From NCBI RefSeq assembly GCF_002002925.1, contig NZ_CP019511.1, positions 1,674,001 to 1,738,000 of the forward strand: a stretch of DNA of 64,000 bases. Reading direction: 5' to 3'. Position 1 is the stretch's first letter, and each line of letters starts with the position of its first letter. This DNA is from Sphingomonas sp. LM7. Lineage in GTDB: Bacteria > Pseudomonadota > Alphaproteobacteria > Sphingomonadales > Sphingomonadaceae. Shown one piece after another: positions 8,504 through 17,463 of the stretch. The notes under the pieces are model-generated. The model worked only from the letters and a program-made list of their open reading frames with translations. It ran no database searches and was not told the origin of the DNA. A program made the translations under genes and the position numbers.

Positions 8504-10120
8504 ATGTTGCGCCTCACCGAACTGACGCTGCCTCTCCATCATCCGGAGGAAGCGCTGCCCGCCGCGGTCTGCAAGCGGCTGCGCATCAGCCCGCGCGAAC
8601 TGGTCCGCTGCGTCGTCGCGCGGCGCGCCGCGGATGCGCGCGACAAGACCGACATCCGGCTGGTCTATTCGGTCGACGTCAACGTCAAGGATGAGGATGC
8701 GGTGCTCACCCGCTTCCGCAAGGACCGCAATGTCCAGCGCACGCCCAACACCCATTACAAGATCGTGCCGCAGACGCTGCCGGGCGGATCACCGCGCCCC
8801 GTGGTGATCGGTGCCGGGCCGTGCGGGCTGTTCGCTGGCTTGATCCTCGCACAGATGGGTCTCCGCCCGATCATCCTCGACCGCGGCAAGGTGGTGCGCG
8901 AACGGACCAAGGACACTTGGGGCCTGTGGCGGCGCAGCGTGCTCAACCCGGAGAGCAACGTTCAGTTCGGTGAGGGCGGCGCGGGCACCTTTTCCGACGG
9001 CAAGCTCTACAGCCGAATCAAGGACAATCGCCACCTCGACCGCAAGGTGCTGACCGAGTTCGTCAAGGCCGGCGCCCCGCCCGAGATACTGACCGAAGCG
9101 CATCCGCATATCGGCACCTTCCGGCTCGTCACGATGGTCGAGAGCATGCGCGAGACGATCGAGGGTCTGGGCGGCGAATATCGCTTCTCCACCCGCGTCG
9201 ACGGGCTCGACGTTGCCGCCGATGCGCAGGGCAAGCGGAAGATCCGCGGGCTGCACCTGAACGGCGGCGGATATCTCGAGGCCGATCATGTCGTGCTGGC
9301 GATCGGGCACAGCGCGCGCGATACCTTCGCGATGCTGGTCGAGGCAGGCGTGCATGTCGAGGCCAAGCCCTTTTCGATCGGCGTGCGGATCGAGCATCCG
9401 CAATCGTGGATCGACAAGGCCCGGTTCGGTGCCGACGCGGGCAATCCGATCCTGGGCGCGGCCGAATATCACATTTCGCACCACTGCAAGAACGGCCGCA
9501 CCGTCTACAGCTTCTGCATGTGCCCAGGCGGCACCGTGGTGGCGGCAACCTCTGAGGAGGGACGCGTCGCGACCAACGGCATGAGCCAATATTCGCGCAA
9601 CGAACGCAACGCCAATTCCGGGTTCGTCGTCGCGATCGACCCGGAGCGCGATTATCCCGGCGATCCGCTCGCCGGGATCGCGCTGCAGCGCCGGCTTGAA
9701 TCGGCGGCCTTCATTGCGGGCGGATCAGACTATCGGGCGCCCGCGCAGCGCGTCGGCGATTTCCTTGCCATGCAGCCTTCGACCGCGCTGGGCTCGATCA
9801 TGCCCTCCTATCGGCCGGGGGTGACCCCGACTGACCTAACGCAGTGCCTGCCTAATTTTGTCGTCGAGGCGATGCGCGAGGCGCTGCCGGTCTTCGGGCG
9901 GCAGATTCCGGGCTACGATCATCCCGATGTCGTGATGACCGGAGTCGAGACGCGCACGTCCTCGCCGGTGCGCTTCACGCGCGGCGACGATTTCCAGAGC
10001 CTCAACACCGCCGGGCTGTTCCCCGCCGGCGAAGGCGCAGGCTATGCCGGCGGCATCCTCTCGGCATCGGTGGACGGGATCAAGGTCGCCGAAGCCGTGG
10101 CGCTGAGCCTTGGCCGCTAG
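8504..10120 (+). CDS. FAD-dependent dehydrogenase, COG2509 type
   Basis: This 538-residue protein has an N-terminal ~95-residue domain rich in basic residues, then a Rossmann FAD site VVIGAGPCGLFAG (~residues 98-110). It then has the family signature NPESNVQFGEGGAGTFSDG followed by KLYSRIKD, and a C-terminal GEGAGYAGGILSASVDG FAD/flavin loop. This matches the uncharacterised FAD-dependent dehydrogenase group (COG2509), a widespread but functionally undefined family. It is cytosolic. Its stop lies 1 bp before the proposed GTG of the RNase H-like gene, and an alternative TTG start of that gene would overlap it by 11 bp. Confidence 0.85.
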   Translation: MLRLTELTLPLHHPEEALPAAVCKRLRISPRELVRCVVARRAADARDKTDIRLVYSVDVNVKDEDAVLTRFRKDRNVQRTPNTHYKIVPQTLPGGSPRPVVIGAGPCGLFAGLILAQMGLRPIILDRGKVVRERTKDTWGLWRRSVLNPESNVQFGEGGAGTFSDGKLYSRIKDNRHLDRKVLTEFVKAGAPPEILTEAHPHIGTFRLVTMVESMRETIEGLGGEYRFSTRVDGLDVAADAQGKRKIRGLHLNGGGYLEADHVVLAIGHSARDTFAMLVEAGVHVEAKPFSIGVRIEHPQSWIDKARFGADAGNPILGAAEYHISHHCKNGRTVYSFCMCPGGTVVAATSEEGRVATNGMSQYSRNERNANSGFVVAIDPERDYPGDPLAGIALQRRLESAAFIAGGSDYRAPAQRVGDFLAMQPSTALGSIMPSYRPGVTPTDLTQCLPNFVVEAMREALPVFGRQIPGYDHPDVVMTGVETRTSSPVRFTRGDDFQSLNTAGLFPAGEGAGYAGGILSASVDGIKVAEAVALSLGR

Positions 10121-10121
10121 C

Positions 10122-10493
10122 GTGGCGACGCGGGTGAAGATCTATTTCGACGGCGGATGTCGGCCCAATCCGGGCACGATGGAAGTTGCGGTGGTCGCGG
10201 CAGGGCAAACCACGATCCTGCGCGACCTGGGGCAAGGAACGAGCAGCGATGCCGAGTGGCTGGCGTTGATCCACGCGCTGACGATCGCCCTGACGCTCGG
10301 CACCGATTTCGTGCTGCTCGGCGACTCCGCGGACATCATCGGGAAGGCGAACGGCGCGGTGAAGTGCCGGGATGCCGGCCGCGTATATCTGAAACGCTTC
10401 CGCGCGCTGGCCGGGAGCCCGGCGCGTGTCCGTTATATCAAGCGCTCGCAAAACCTCGCGGGGATCGCGCTGGCGCGGTCGCACGTGCGATGA
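10122..10493 (+). CDS. RNase H-like protein with altered active site
   Basis: The 123-residue protein (GTG start at 10122; a TTG at 10110 is the alternative) has an RNase HI-like fold: [11 protein letters not shown] with Asp10, AEWLAL with Glu45 and GDSADII with Asp68. These are the first three carboxylates of the two-metal site. At the place where RNase HI has the fourth Asp (N-x3-D-x-LA), this protein reads NLAGIALA, with Ile instead of Asp. It may therefore be catalytically weakened or act on another nucleic-acid substrate; related plant-type RNase H proteins do vary here. It sits between a COG2509 flavoprotein and a pseudouridine synthase whose ATG overlaps its stop. Confidence 0.7.
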   Translation: MATRVKIYFDGGCRPNPGTMEVAVVAAGQTTILRDLGQGTSSDAEWLALIHALTIALTLGTDFVLLGDSADIIGKANGAVKCRDAGRVYLKRFRALAGSPARVRYIKRSQNLAGIALARSHVR

Positions 10494-11023
10494 CGCTGAT
10501 CCGCTTCAACAAACCCTACGGCGTGCTCTGCCAGTTCACCGACGAAGGGTCGGGCCGCCCGACGCTGGCGGATTTCGTCGACGTGCCTGGCGTCTATCCC
10601 GCCGGACGGCTCGATCTCGACAGCGAGGGGCTGTTGCTGCTCACCGACGACGGCCGGCTGCAGGCGCGGATCGCCGACCCCAAATTCAAGATGCCGAAGA
10701 CCTATCTGGTGCAGGTCGAAGGCGAACCCGATACAGCGGCGCTGGCGGCGCTGCGATCGGGGGTGCAGCTCAAGGATGGCCCCACGCGCCCCGCCAAAGC
10801 CGAGCGTATCGACGCGCCCGACCTGTGGCCGCGCGACCCGCCGGTGCGTTTCCGCAAGACGGTGCCCGATTGCTGGCTGACACTGACGATTCGCGAAGGC
10901 CGCAACCGCCAGGTGCGCCGCATGACTGCGGCCGTGGGGCACCCTACCTTGCGGCTGGTGCGCTGGCGGATCGGCGAATGGTCACTCGACGACGTTCCGC
11001 CAGGCGAGTGGCGGGAAGCATAG
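10490..11023 (+). CDS. rluE: RluE-like 23S rRNA pseudouridine synthase
   Basis: The 177-residue enzyme isomerises a uridine in 23S rRNA to pseudouridine. It starts [12 protein letters not shown], has the RsuA-family catalytic motif [14 protein letters not shown] (catalytic Asp in RLDxDS, around residue 43), then KTYLVQVEG, and ends with [11 protein letters not shown] and [14 protein letters not shown]. It lacks the N-terminal S4 domain, as RluE does. The ATG overlaps the RNase H-like stop by 4 bp. The exact target uridine (2457 in E. coli RluE) is inferred from family only. Confidence 0.87.
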   Translation: MTLIRFNKPYGVLCQFTDEGSGRPTLADFVDVPGVYPAGRLDLDSEGLLLLTDDGRLQARIADPKFKMPKTYLVQVEGEPDTAALAALRSGVQLKDGPTRPAKAERIDAPDLWPRDPPVRFRKTVPDCWLTLTIREGRNRQVRRMTAAVGHPTLRLVRWRIGEWSLDDVPPGEWREA

Positions 11024-11052
11024 CGGTCGACCCACCCGCGTGGCGCGACCGC
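11023..11052. terminator. Candidate hairpin between convergent rluE and lepA
   Basis: GCGGTCG (11023-11029) and CGACCGC (11046-11052) can form a 7-bp stem with a 16-nt loop, in the 54 bp between two convergent genes. There is no T-tract on either strand, so intrinsic termination is uncertain. Confidence 0.3.
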
Positions 11053-11077
11053 TTCCTCCCACGACGGAGGGCTGCGC

Positions 11078-12874
11078 TCAGCTATCGTCGCCCATCCGAA
11101 GCGCGGCAATGAAGGCCTCCTGCGGGATGCTGACGCTGCCGTATTCGCGCATCTTCGCCTTACCCTTCTTCTGCTTTTCCAGCAGCTTGCGCTTGCGGGT
11201 TGCGTCGCCGCCATAGCATTTCGCGGTGACGTCCTTGCGCATCGCGCTGATCGTCTCGCGGGCGATCACCTTGCCGCCGATCGCCGCCTGGATCGGGATC
11301 TTGAACAGATGCCGCGGGATGAGTTCCTTCAGCCGCTCGACCATGCCGCGTCCGCGCACTTCGGCGGTGGCGCGGTGGACGATCATGCTCAGCGCATCCA
11401 CCGGCTCCTCGTTGACCAGGATGCCCATCTTCACCAGATCGCCCGGGCGGTGGCCGATCTGTTCGTAGTCGAAGCTGGCATAGCCCTTCGAAAGCGACTT
11501 CAGCCGGTCGTAAAAGTCGAACACGACTTCGTTGAGCGGCAGCTCGTAGGTCGCCTGCGCGCGGCCACCGACATAGGTCAGGTTCTTCTGGATGCCGCGC
11601 CGTTCCTGGCACAGCTTGAGGATCGAGCCGAGATATTCGTCGGGCACGTAGATCACCGCCTGGATCCACGGCTCCTCGATCTCCTCGATCTTGCTGGGAT
11701 CGGGCATATCAGCCGGGTTGTGCAGCTCGATCTCGCCACCATTGTGGGTGAGCTTGATCTTGTAGACCACCGAAGGCGCGGTGGTGATCAGATCGAGATC
11801 ATATTCGCGTGTCAGACGCTCCTGGATGATCTCGAGATGGAGGAGCCCGAGGAACCCGCAACGGAAGCCGAAACCGAGTGCCGCGCTGGTTTCCATCTCG
11901 AAGCTGAACGACGCATCGTTGAGCCGCAGCTTGGAGATGCTCTCGCGCAGCTTCTCGAAATCGGCGGCATCGACCGGGAACAGCCCGCAGAACACCACCG
12001 GCTGGACTTCCTTGAAGCCTTCCAGCGCCTGCGCGGTCGGCCGCTTGGCGTCGGTGAGCGTGTCGCCGACGCGCGCCTGCGCGACTTCCTTGATCTGCGC
12101 GGTGATGAAGCCGATTTCGCCGGGGCCGAGGTCCGGCAGTTGCTCGATCTTGGGGCGGAACGCGCCGACACGGTCGATCAGATGCGTCGTGCCCGCGGCC
12201 ATGAACTTGATCTGCTGGCCCTTTTTGATCGTCCCGTCGATCACCCGGACGAGGATGACCACGCCGAGATACGGATCGTACCAGCTGTCGACGAGCATCG
12301 CCTTGAGCGGGGCATCGGCGTCGCCCTTAGGCGCCGGGATACGCTCGACGATCGCGTCGAGGATTTCCTCGATACCGATGCCGGACTTGGCGCTGGCCAG
12401 CACTGCGTTCGAGGCGTCGATGCCGATGATCTCCTCGATCTCGTGCCGCACCTTTTCAGGCTCGGCGCTGGGGAGATCGATCTTGTTGATCACCGGAATG
12501 ATCTCGTGATCGTGTTCGATCGACTGATAGACGTTGGCGAGGGTCTGCGCCTCGACGCCCTGCGCCGCGTCGACCACGAGCAGCGCGCCTTCGCACGCAG
12601 CGAGGCTGCGGCTGACTTCATAGGCGAAGTCGACATGCCCTGGCGTGTCCATGAGGTTAAGGATGTGACCCTTCCAGTCGAGGCGCACGGTCTGCGCCTT
12701 GATGGTGATGCCGCGCTCCTTCTCGATATCCATATTGTCGAGCACCTGGCTCGACATCTCGCGCTCGGTGAGTCCCCCGGTGCGCTGGATCAACCGATCG
12801 GCGAGAGTCGACTTGCCGTGATCGATATGCGCGATGATCGAGAAGTTGCGGATCTTGGATAGTTCGGTGGCCAT
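11078..12874 (-). CDS. lepA: Elongation factor 4 (LepA GTPase)
   Basis: The 598-residue protein matches LepA over its whole length. It has the G1 motif [14 protein letters not shown] (~15-28), G3 DTPGHVDF, G4 NKIDLPSA, and the LepA-specific C-terminal domain with [17 protein letters not shown] near the end. LepA binds the ribosome and affects translocation and initiation under stress. It is transcribed alone here, convergent with rluE and divergent from the small exported protein and chemoreceptor pair. Confidence 0.97.
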   Translation of the reverse strand: MATELSKIRNFSIIAHIDHGKSTLADRLIQRTGGLTEREMSSQVLDNMDIEKERGITIKAQTVRLDWKGHILNLMDTPGHVDFAYEVSRSLAACEGALLVVDAAQGVEAQTLANVYQSIEHDHEIIPVINKIDLPSAEPEKVRHEIEEIIGIDASNAVLASAKSGIGIEEILDAIVERIPAPKGDADAPLKAMLVDSWYDPYLGVVILVRVIDGTIKKGQQIKFMAAGTTHLIDRVGAFRPKIEQLPDLGPGEIGFITAQIKEVAQARVGDTLTDAKRPTAQALEGFKEVQPVVFCGLFPVDAADFEKLRESISKLRLNDASFSFEMETSAALGFGFRCGFLGLLHLEIIQERLTREYDLDLITTAPSVVYKIKLTHNGGEIELHNPADMPDPSKIEEIEEPWIQAVIYVPDEYLGSILKLCQERRGIQKNLTYVGGRAQATYELPLNEVVFDFYDRLKSLSKGYASFDYEQIGHRPGDLVKMGILVNEEPVDALSMIVHRATAEVRGRGMVERLKELIPRHLFKIPIQAAIGGKVIARETISAMRKDVTAKCYGGDATRKRKLLEKQKKGKAKMREYGSVSIPQEAFIAALRMGDDS

Positions 12875-12984
12875 GATCGCGCGGCGTTAGCAGGGGCAGC
12901 GCGCGATGCGAAGAGGGCGCGAGCGGGAAGTGCGGAAGCAGGGCTTAACGCGATCTTCACCGTGCACGCGACAAGGCACCCGCA

Positions 12985-13281
12985 ATGTCGCGCACTTTTT
13001 CCGGATTGCCCCTCCAGCTGCTTGGTGCGAGCACGGCCCTGTCCGCCATCGCCTTCGCGCCGCCAGCCGAGGGTGAATTGCTGCTGGTGCCGCTCGCGGG
13101 CCAGAATGCCGATAGCGCCACCGTATGGGCAACCGCGCTGGGTGCGCGAATCGTGGGACGCGGGCCGCTGCCCGGATCGCTCACGGTACAGGGAAAAACT
13201 GCGACGCTGGCTGCCGCCGCACTGCGCCATGCCACGCTGATCGTCGCGGCCCCACCCGCCGCGTGCGGAGCCGGCCGATGA
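12985..13281 (+). CDS. Small hypothetical protein, possibly exported
   Basis: The 98-residue product has a hydrophobic N-terminal stretch after MSRTF and is Ala/Leu rich throughout, ending in a Cys-Gly-Ala-Gly-Arg tail. I recognise no family. Its stop overlaps the chemoreceptor ATG by 4 bp (ATGA), which is the main reason to accept it as a gene: this spacing suggests translational coupling. A periplasmic partner of the receptor is possible, but that is only context-based inference. Confidence 0.5.
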   Translation: MSRTFSGLPLQLLGASTALSAIAFAPPAEGELLLVPLAGQNADSATVWATALGARIVGRGPLPGSLTVQGKTATLAAAALRHATLIVAAPPAACGAGR

Positions 13282-14810
13282 ACCAGGATTCGATCTTCGC
13301 TCCATTCCGTGCAGGTGGCGTGCGTGCGCTGCTCGCGCTGCTATGGCTCAACTGGCTGATGCTGACTCCGGTCGCGCTGATGCTGGGCAGCGCCAATCTC
13401 GCCATCTCGCTGATCGCCGGCCTTGCCGTGCTGATCGTGCCAAGCATCAACTTCCGCCGCGGCTCGCACGACGCCGCGGCGCGCTGCGCACTCGGCATCG
13501 CCGCATCCGTCTTCCCCGCGTTGTTCGTCGCGCTGTCGGCGGGCCGTCCGTGGCAGATGGACCTGCACATGTATTTCTTCGTCAGCATGTCGATGTTGCT
13601 GCTGCTGTGCGACTGGCGCCCGATGGTCGCCTTCGCCGCGATCACCGCAGCGCATCACCTGATCTTCTCGTGGGCGCTGCCCGAATGGGTGTTCCCGGGA
13701 TCGGGCTCGATCGGCCGCGTGCTGCTCCATGGCGGGCTGGTGGTCGGCGAGGCCGCGATCCTGATCTTCACGACCGAGCGCATCCAGCACCTGATCCTGC
13801 GCAGCCACAAGGCCCGCGAAATCGCCGATTCCGCACGGCGCGAGGCCGAGACGGCACGGCAGGAAGCGCAGACCGCGCTCCATGACCTGCGGGGCGCACA
13901 AGCACTCAGCCAGCAGCGGCTGCACGAGCGCAAGGCCGCGGAACGCGCGCTGGCCGAATCGCTCGACGGCCGCCGCGCCGCAATCTCGGCGGACATCGAG
14001 GAGCGGGTGCGCGCTCTGGCGACCGAACTCCGCGCCGCCGCCGCTACGCTTTCGGGGCAGGAGAACGCGCTCGACGGCATCGCCCGCCGCCTGTCCAACG
14101 AATATGCCCATCTGCGCGTCGCCAGCGACAAGTCGCTGACCCATGCCTCGCTCGTCGCCGCCGGCGCGACGCAACTGAGCCAGGCAGCCTATCAGGCGGG
14201 CGACAATGCCGAGCGCGCCAACGCGCTCGTCAATGAGACCAGCTTGACCGTCGAGGCGCTCGAACCCCGCATGATCGAGCTGACTCGCCAGATCGACGGC
14301 GCGCGCAGCATCCTCGACCTCGTCTCGGAGATCGCCGCGCAGAGCAATCTGCTCGCCCTCAACGCCACGATCGAGGCCGCGCGCAGCGGCGAAGCCGGGC
14401 TCGGCTTCGGTGTGGTCGCGCACGAAATGAAGCAAATGGCCGCGCGCACCGCATCGGCGACCAGCCAGATCGCCGAAAAGCTCGACCTGATCGGCACGGC
14501 GGCGCGCACCTTCGGCGACATCGTCTCGGGCACCACGTCGCGGATGGGCGCGGCGAGCGGATCGGCGCGGGCCGTATCGGCAGCGGTCGACGAACAGCGT
14601 CGCGCGATCGAGGCGATCTCGGAAGCGATCGACGCGGTGATGGCGGATGTCAGCGACACCGATGCGCGCAGCCGGATCATCGGCGATGCAGTCGATCAGA
14701 ACCGCGATCTCGCGGCGCACGCGTCCGAGCTGGCACGGCTGCTCGACGACCGCGCCAAGGCGCTCAGCGAGAATATGGAGCGGCTGCTCGGCGACCTTCG
14801 CGCGGCCTAG
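13278..14810 (+). CDS. Methyl-accepting chemotaxis protein with polytopic membrane sensor
   Basis: The 510-residue receptor starts at the ATG at 13278, overlapping the preceding stop. Residues ~15-190 hold about six transmembrane helices with almost no periplasmic loop, unlike the usual two-helix receptors. A basic linker and a coiled coil (~190-290, rich in Arg/Glu/Ala) follow. The cytoplasmic signalling tip EIAAQSNLLALNATIEAARS then GEAG (~residues 353-376) is the CheW/CheA contact hairpin. No HAMP domain is obvious. It probably senses a membrane-borne or energy-related signal. No other chemotaxis gene is in the window. Confidence 0.87.
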   Translation: MNQDSIFAPFRAGGVRALLALLWLNWLMLTPVALMLGSANLAISLIAGLAVLIVPSINFRRGSHDAAARCALGIAASVFPALFVALSAGRPWQMDLHMYFFVSMSMLLLLCDWRPMVAFAAITAAHHLIFSWALPEWVFPGSGSIGRVLLHGGLVVGEAAILIFTTERIQHLILRSHKAREIADSARREAETARQEAQTALHDLRGAQALSQQRLHERKAAERALAESLDGRRAAISADIEERVRALATELRAAAATLSGQENALDGIARRLSNEYAHLRVASDKSLTHASLVAAGATQLSQAAYQAGDNAERANALVNETSLTVEALEPRMIELTRQIDGARSILDLVSEIAAQSNLLALNATIEAARSGEAGLGFGVVAHEMKQMAARTASATSQIAEKLDLIGTAARTFGDIVSGTTSRMGAASGSARAVSAAVDEQRRAIEAISEAIDAVMADVSDTDARSRIIGDAVDQNRDLAAHASELARLLDDRAKALSENMERLLGDLRAA

Positions 14811-15328
14811 TCCGCCCCCGCCGCCTCGATCGCGGCGACCGCGGCTTCGAACCGCGCGTCGCCCTGCCCCGATATCAGCGCCCAGCGCACGCCGCGACGC
14901 TCGAGCTCGGCCTTCGACAGATCGAAGAAGCGCTGGCGCAGCTGGGCGGTGCCGAAGATGCGCGTGCCGTCCGCCACCCAGGGCAAGTCGATATCGAACA
15001 GCAGATAGAAGTCGGCGGTGCCCGTCCAGGCATCGAACCACGGATCGCGCTTGCCGAACAACATGTCGGCCCACACTGCGGTCATCAGCGGATCGGTGTC
15101 GAGGATCAGTGGATCCGCGCCCTCGGCAAGCATCATCCTGGTGCCTGCGTCATGATTCTGCGCGATCTCGATCAGATCGCGCATCGTGAACATGATCCCG
15201 TGGGTCTCGGCATAATCGCGACCATATTCGTCGAGCACCTCGCCGCCGAAATGCTCGGCGAGGCGCTTGGCGATCGTGGTCTTGCCCACGCTCTCGGGGC
15301 CGTGGAGGCAGATGGTACGCGGATTCAT
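14807..15328 (-). CDS. NadR-type nicotinamide riboside kinase (AAA ATPase)
   Basis: The 173-residue protein begins with a P-loop, GPESVGKTTIAKRL (~9-22), as in the kinase domain of NadR and free-standing nicotinamide riboside kinases. DEYGRDYAETHG and LILDTDPLMTAVWAD are further matches to that family. No NMN adenylyltransferase domain or HTH is present. The ATG at 15328 overlaps the pnuC stop by 4 bp. Together, PnuC would import nicotinamide riboside and this kinase would trap it as NMN for NAD synthesis. The pairing makes the function call strong. Confidence 0.85.
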   Translation of the reverse strand: MNPRTICLHGPESVGKTTIAKRLAEHFGGEVLDEYGRDYAETHGIMFTMRDLIEIAQNHDAGTRMMLAEGADPLILDTDPLMTAVWADMLFGKRDPWFDAWTGTADFYLLFDIDLPWVADGTRIFGTAQLRQRFFDLSKAELERRGVRWALISGQGDARFEAAVAAIEAAGAD

Positions 15329-15879
15329 GCTTTGGCTTTGGTCCAATGGATCAGGCCCCAGACGGACAGGGCAAGGAATATGAGATAGAGCCCGGCGGTG
15401 AGCCAGAGCCCCTTTATGGCGAACAATGGCACCGCGGCTAGATCGACGGCGATCCACAGCACCCAGCTTTCCCAGCGGCGCCGCGACTGGAGGATCTGCG
15501 CAGCGATGCTGGTCATCGCAATGCTGCCGTCCCACCACGGAAACGCAGCATCGGTGTAGCGATGCATCAGCGCACCCCATGCCACCGATGCGGCAACCAC
15601 GCCCGCGAGCCACCCGAGCCGTGCTGCATGCCCGAGTTGCTCCACCCGGACTTCGCCGGTCTCGGCGCGGGCGCGCGCCCAGTTCCACCAGCCATAGAGG
15701 TTCACAGCGATGAAGAAGAACTGGAGCAGCGCATCGCTGTAGAGCTTCTCGTGAAAGAATATCCACGCGTAGAGCGACACCATTACGAGGGCGAACGGGT
15801 AGTTCCACATGCTCCGCCGGGCCACCAGCGTCACGTTGATCAGCCCGAACAGGGTGGCGGCGGCTTCGATCGGGCTCAC
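15325..15879 (-). CDS. pnuC: Nicotinamide riboside transporter PnuC
   Basis: The 184-residue membrane protein (GTG start) has about seven transmembrane helices. It carries PnuC features: WNYPFALV near residue 25, LLQFFFIAVNLYGWWNWARA (the WxxW substrate motif) near 55, and WILWIAVDL-type helix VLWIAVDLAAVPLFAIKGLW near 140. PnuC proteins are facilitated-diffusion transporters driven by intracellular phosphorylation. Here the kinase is encoded immediately downstream with a 4-bp overlap. Divergent from the ferredoxin-NADP reductase gene. Confidence 0.9.
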   Translation of the reverse strand: MSPIEAAATLFGLINVTLVARRSMWNYPFALVMVSLYAWIFFHEKLYSDALLQFFFIAVNLYGWWNWARARAETGEVRVEQLGHAARLGWLAGVVAASVAWGALMHRYTDAAFPWWDGSIAMTSIAAQILQSRRRWESWVLWIAVDLAAVPLFAIKGLWLTAGLYLIFLALSVWGLIHWTKAKA

Positions 15880-15973
15880 CCGCAGACGCCTAGCAGCAAC
15901 ATTGCACAGGGGTCGAGTGGCTTGCCCTGCGGAATTGTCGCGCTACGCTGTCCCAAAATGCGAGAGGACAGCA

Positions 15974-17275
15974 ATGCGCCATGTCGCGGTGATCGGTTCA
16001 GGCCCAGCCGGCTATTATACGGCGGAGGCATGTCAGAAGGTTTTCGGCGAAGGCGTTCGCGTCGATATCATCGATCGGCTGCCGGTCCCGTTCGGGCTGA
16101 TCCGCACCGGCGTCGCGCCCGATCATCAGTCGATCAAGGGCGTGTCGCGGCGCTACGCCGCCGTCGCTCTGACCGACACGGTCCGCTTCGTGGGCAACGT
16201 CACGATCGGCCAGGACGTGTCGATCGACGAGCTTCGCACCCTGTACGACGCCGTTGTGCTTGCCACCGGCGCCCCGCATGACCGCGCGCTCGACGTGCCT
16301 GGGGCGACGCTGCCCGGCGTAGTGGGATCGGCCGCATTCGTCGGCTGGTATAATGGCCATCCCGATTATGCCGAGCTTGCTCCGCCGCTGGACGGCCCCG
16401 GCGCCGTGGTGATCGGCAACGGCAATGTCGCGATCGACGTGGCGCGGATCCTCGCCAAGTCCGAGGCGGAATTCGGCGCGTCGGACATCGTTGGCCATGC
16501 GCTGACTGCGCTGCAGGACGCGCATATCGACACGATCACTATCCTGGGCCGCCGCGGGCCGCACCAGATCGCGATGACGCCCAAGGAACTCGGCGAACTC
16601 GGCGAACTCGAGCGCGCGGTGCCGATCGTCGATCCCGGCGACCTGCCGCGCACGGAATTCGATGCCGCGCTCGATCCCGGTCAGCGCAAGTCGGTCACGC
16701 ATTTGCGCAACTTTGCGGTAGCCCAAGGCTCGGACAAGCCGATCCGGATCGTCTTCGATTTCTTCGCGATGCCCGTCGCGATCGAGGGCGACGGCAAGGT
16801 CGAGCGCGTCGTCGTCGAGCGGACCGCGCTCGACTCTGACGGCAATGCCAGCGGCACTGGCGAACGCTACGAGTTGCCCGCCAGCCTGGTGGTCAGTTGT
16901 ATCGGCTATCGCACCCCGCCGATCGAAGGCGTGCCCTATGACGACCGCTCGGGACGCTTCGCCAACGAGGACGGGCGCGTGCTGCCGGGTCTATACGCCG
17001 TCGGCTGGGCCCGCCGCGGCCCGACCGGGACGATCGGCACCAACCGTCCCGACGGCTTCGCGATCGCCGAGAAGATCGCCGCCGACCTGGGCGAAGGTTC
17101 GGACAAGCAGGGCCGCGCCGGGCTCGACGCACTGCTCGCCGGCCGCGGCGTCGATGTCGTGACTTTCCGCGACTGGCAGAAGATCGAGGCTGCCGAAATC
17201 GCGGCGGCGCGGACGGGCGCGCCGCGCGAGAAATTCACCAGCGTCGAGGCGATGCTGGCCGCCAAAAATCCCTGA
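15974..17275 (+). CDS. Ferredoxin-NADP+ reductase, adrenodoxin-reductase type
   Basis: The 433-residue flavoprotein starts at the ATG at 15974 with a GAGGACA ribosome-binding site. It has FAD motif VIGSGPAGYYTAEAC (~6-20), the signature RLPVPFGLIRTGVAPDH, NADP motif VVIGNGNVAIDVAR (~145), and the late GWARRGPTGTIGTNRPDG segment near the isoalloxazine ring. This matches FprA/adrenodoxin reductase enzymes, which pass electrons between NADPH and ferredoxin. No ferredoxin gene is adjacent. The frame is open further upstream but without family similarity. Confidence 0.9.
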   Translation: MRHVAVIGSGPAGYYTAEACQKVFGEGVRVDIIDRLPVPFGLIRTGVAPDHQSIKGVSRRYAAVALTDTVRFVGNVTIGQDVSIDELRTLYDAVVLATGAPHDRALDVPGATLPGVVGSAAFVGWYNGHPDYAELAPPLDGPGAVVIGNGNVAIDVARILAKSEAEFGASDIVGHALTALQDAHIDTITILGRRGPHQIAMTPKELGELGELERAVPIVDPGDLPRTEFDAALDPGQRKSVTHLRNFAVAQGSDKPIRIVFDFFAMPVAIEGDGKVERVVVERTALDSDGNASGTGERYELPASLVVSCIGYRTPPIEGVPYDDRSGRFANEDGRVLPGLYAVGWARRGPTGTIGTNRPDGFAIAEKIAADLGEGSDKQGRAGLDALLAGRGVDVVTFRDWQKIEAAEIAAARTGAPREKFTSVEAMLAAKNP

Positions 17276-17365
17276 TCGCGGACGCTTGCGCGACTCGATT
17301 CGCGTGGCTATAGGCCCCGCTCCAGCATCGGTTCGCCCACTCGCGGCGCCGGACCGATACTCCGT

Positions 17366-17442
17366 CGGGGAGTAGCTCAGCCTGGTAGAGCACTGTCTTC
17401 GGGAGGCAGGGGCCGGAGGTTCGAATCCTCTCTTCCCGACCA
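17366..17442 (+). tRNA. tRNA-Pro (anticodon CGG)
   Basis: A 77-nt cloverleaf can be drawn: acceptor stem CGGGGAG/CTTCCCG with one G-T pair, D arm containing AGCTCAGCCTGGTAGAGC, anticodon stem CTGTC/GGCAG with loop TTCGGGA (anticodon CGG, reads CCG), T arm GGAGG-TTCGAAT-CCTCT, and an encoded CCA end at 17440-17442. It lies 21 bp from the convergent M48 peptidase stop. Confidence 0.95.
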
Positions 17443-17463
17443 TTTTCGCATCACCAGCGCAGC

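Noticed and set aside
11309..12862. A 517-codon open frame opposite lepA
   Set aside because: lepA is certain; the opposite frame is an acidic low-complexity shadow.
13341..15074. A 577-codon minus-strand frame opposite the chemoreceptor
   Set aside because: It has no recognisable domain and runs through both the receptor and the kinase gene, each of which is well supported.
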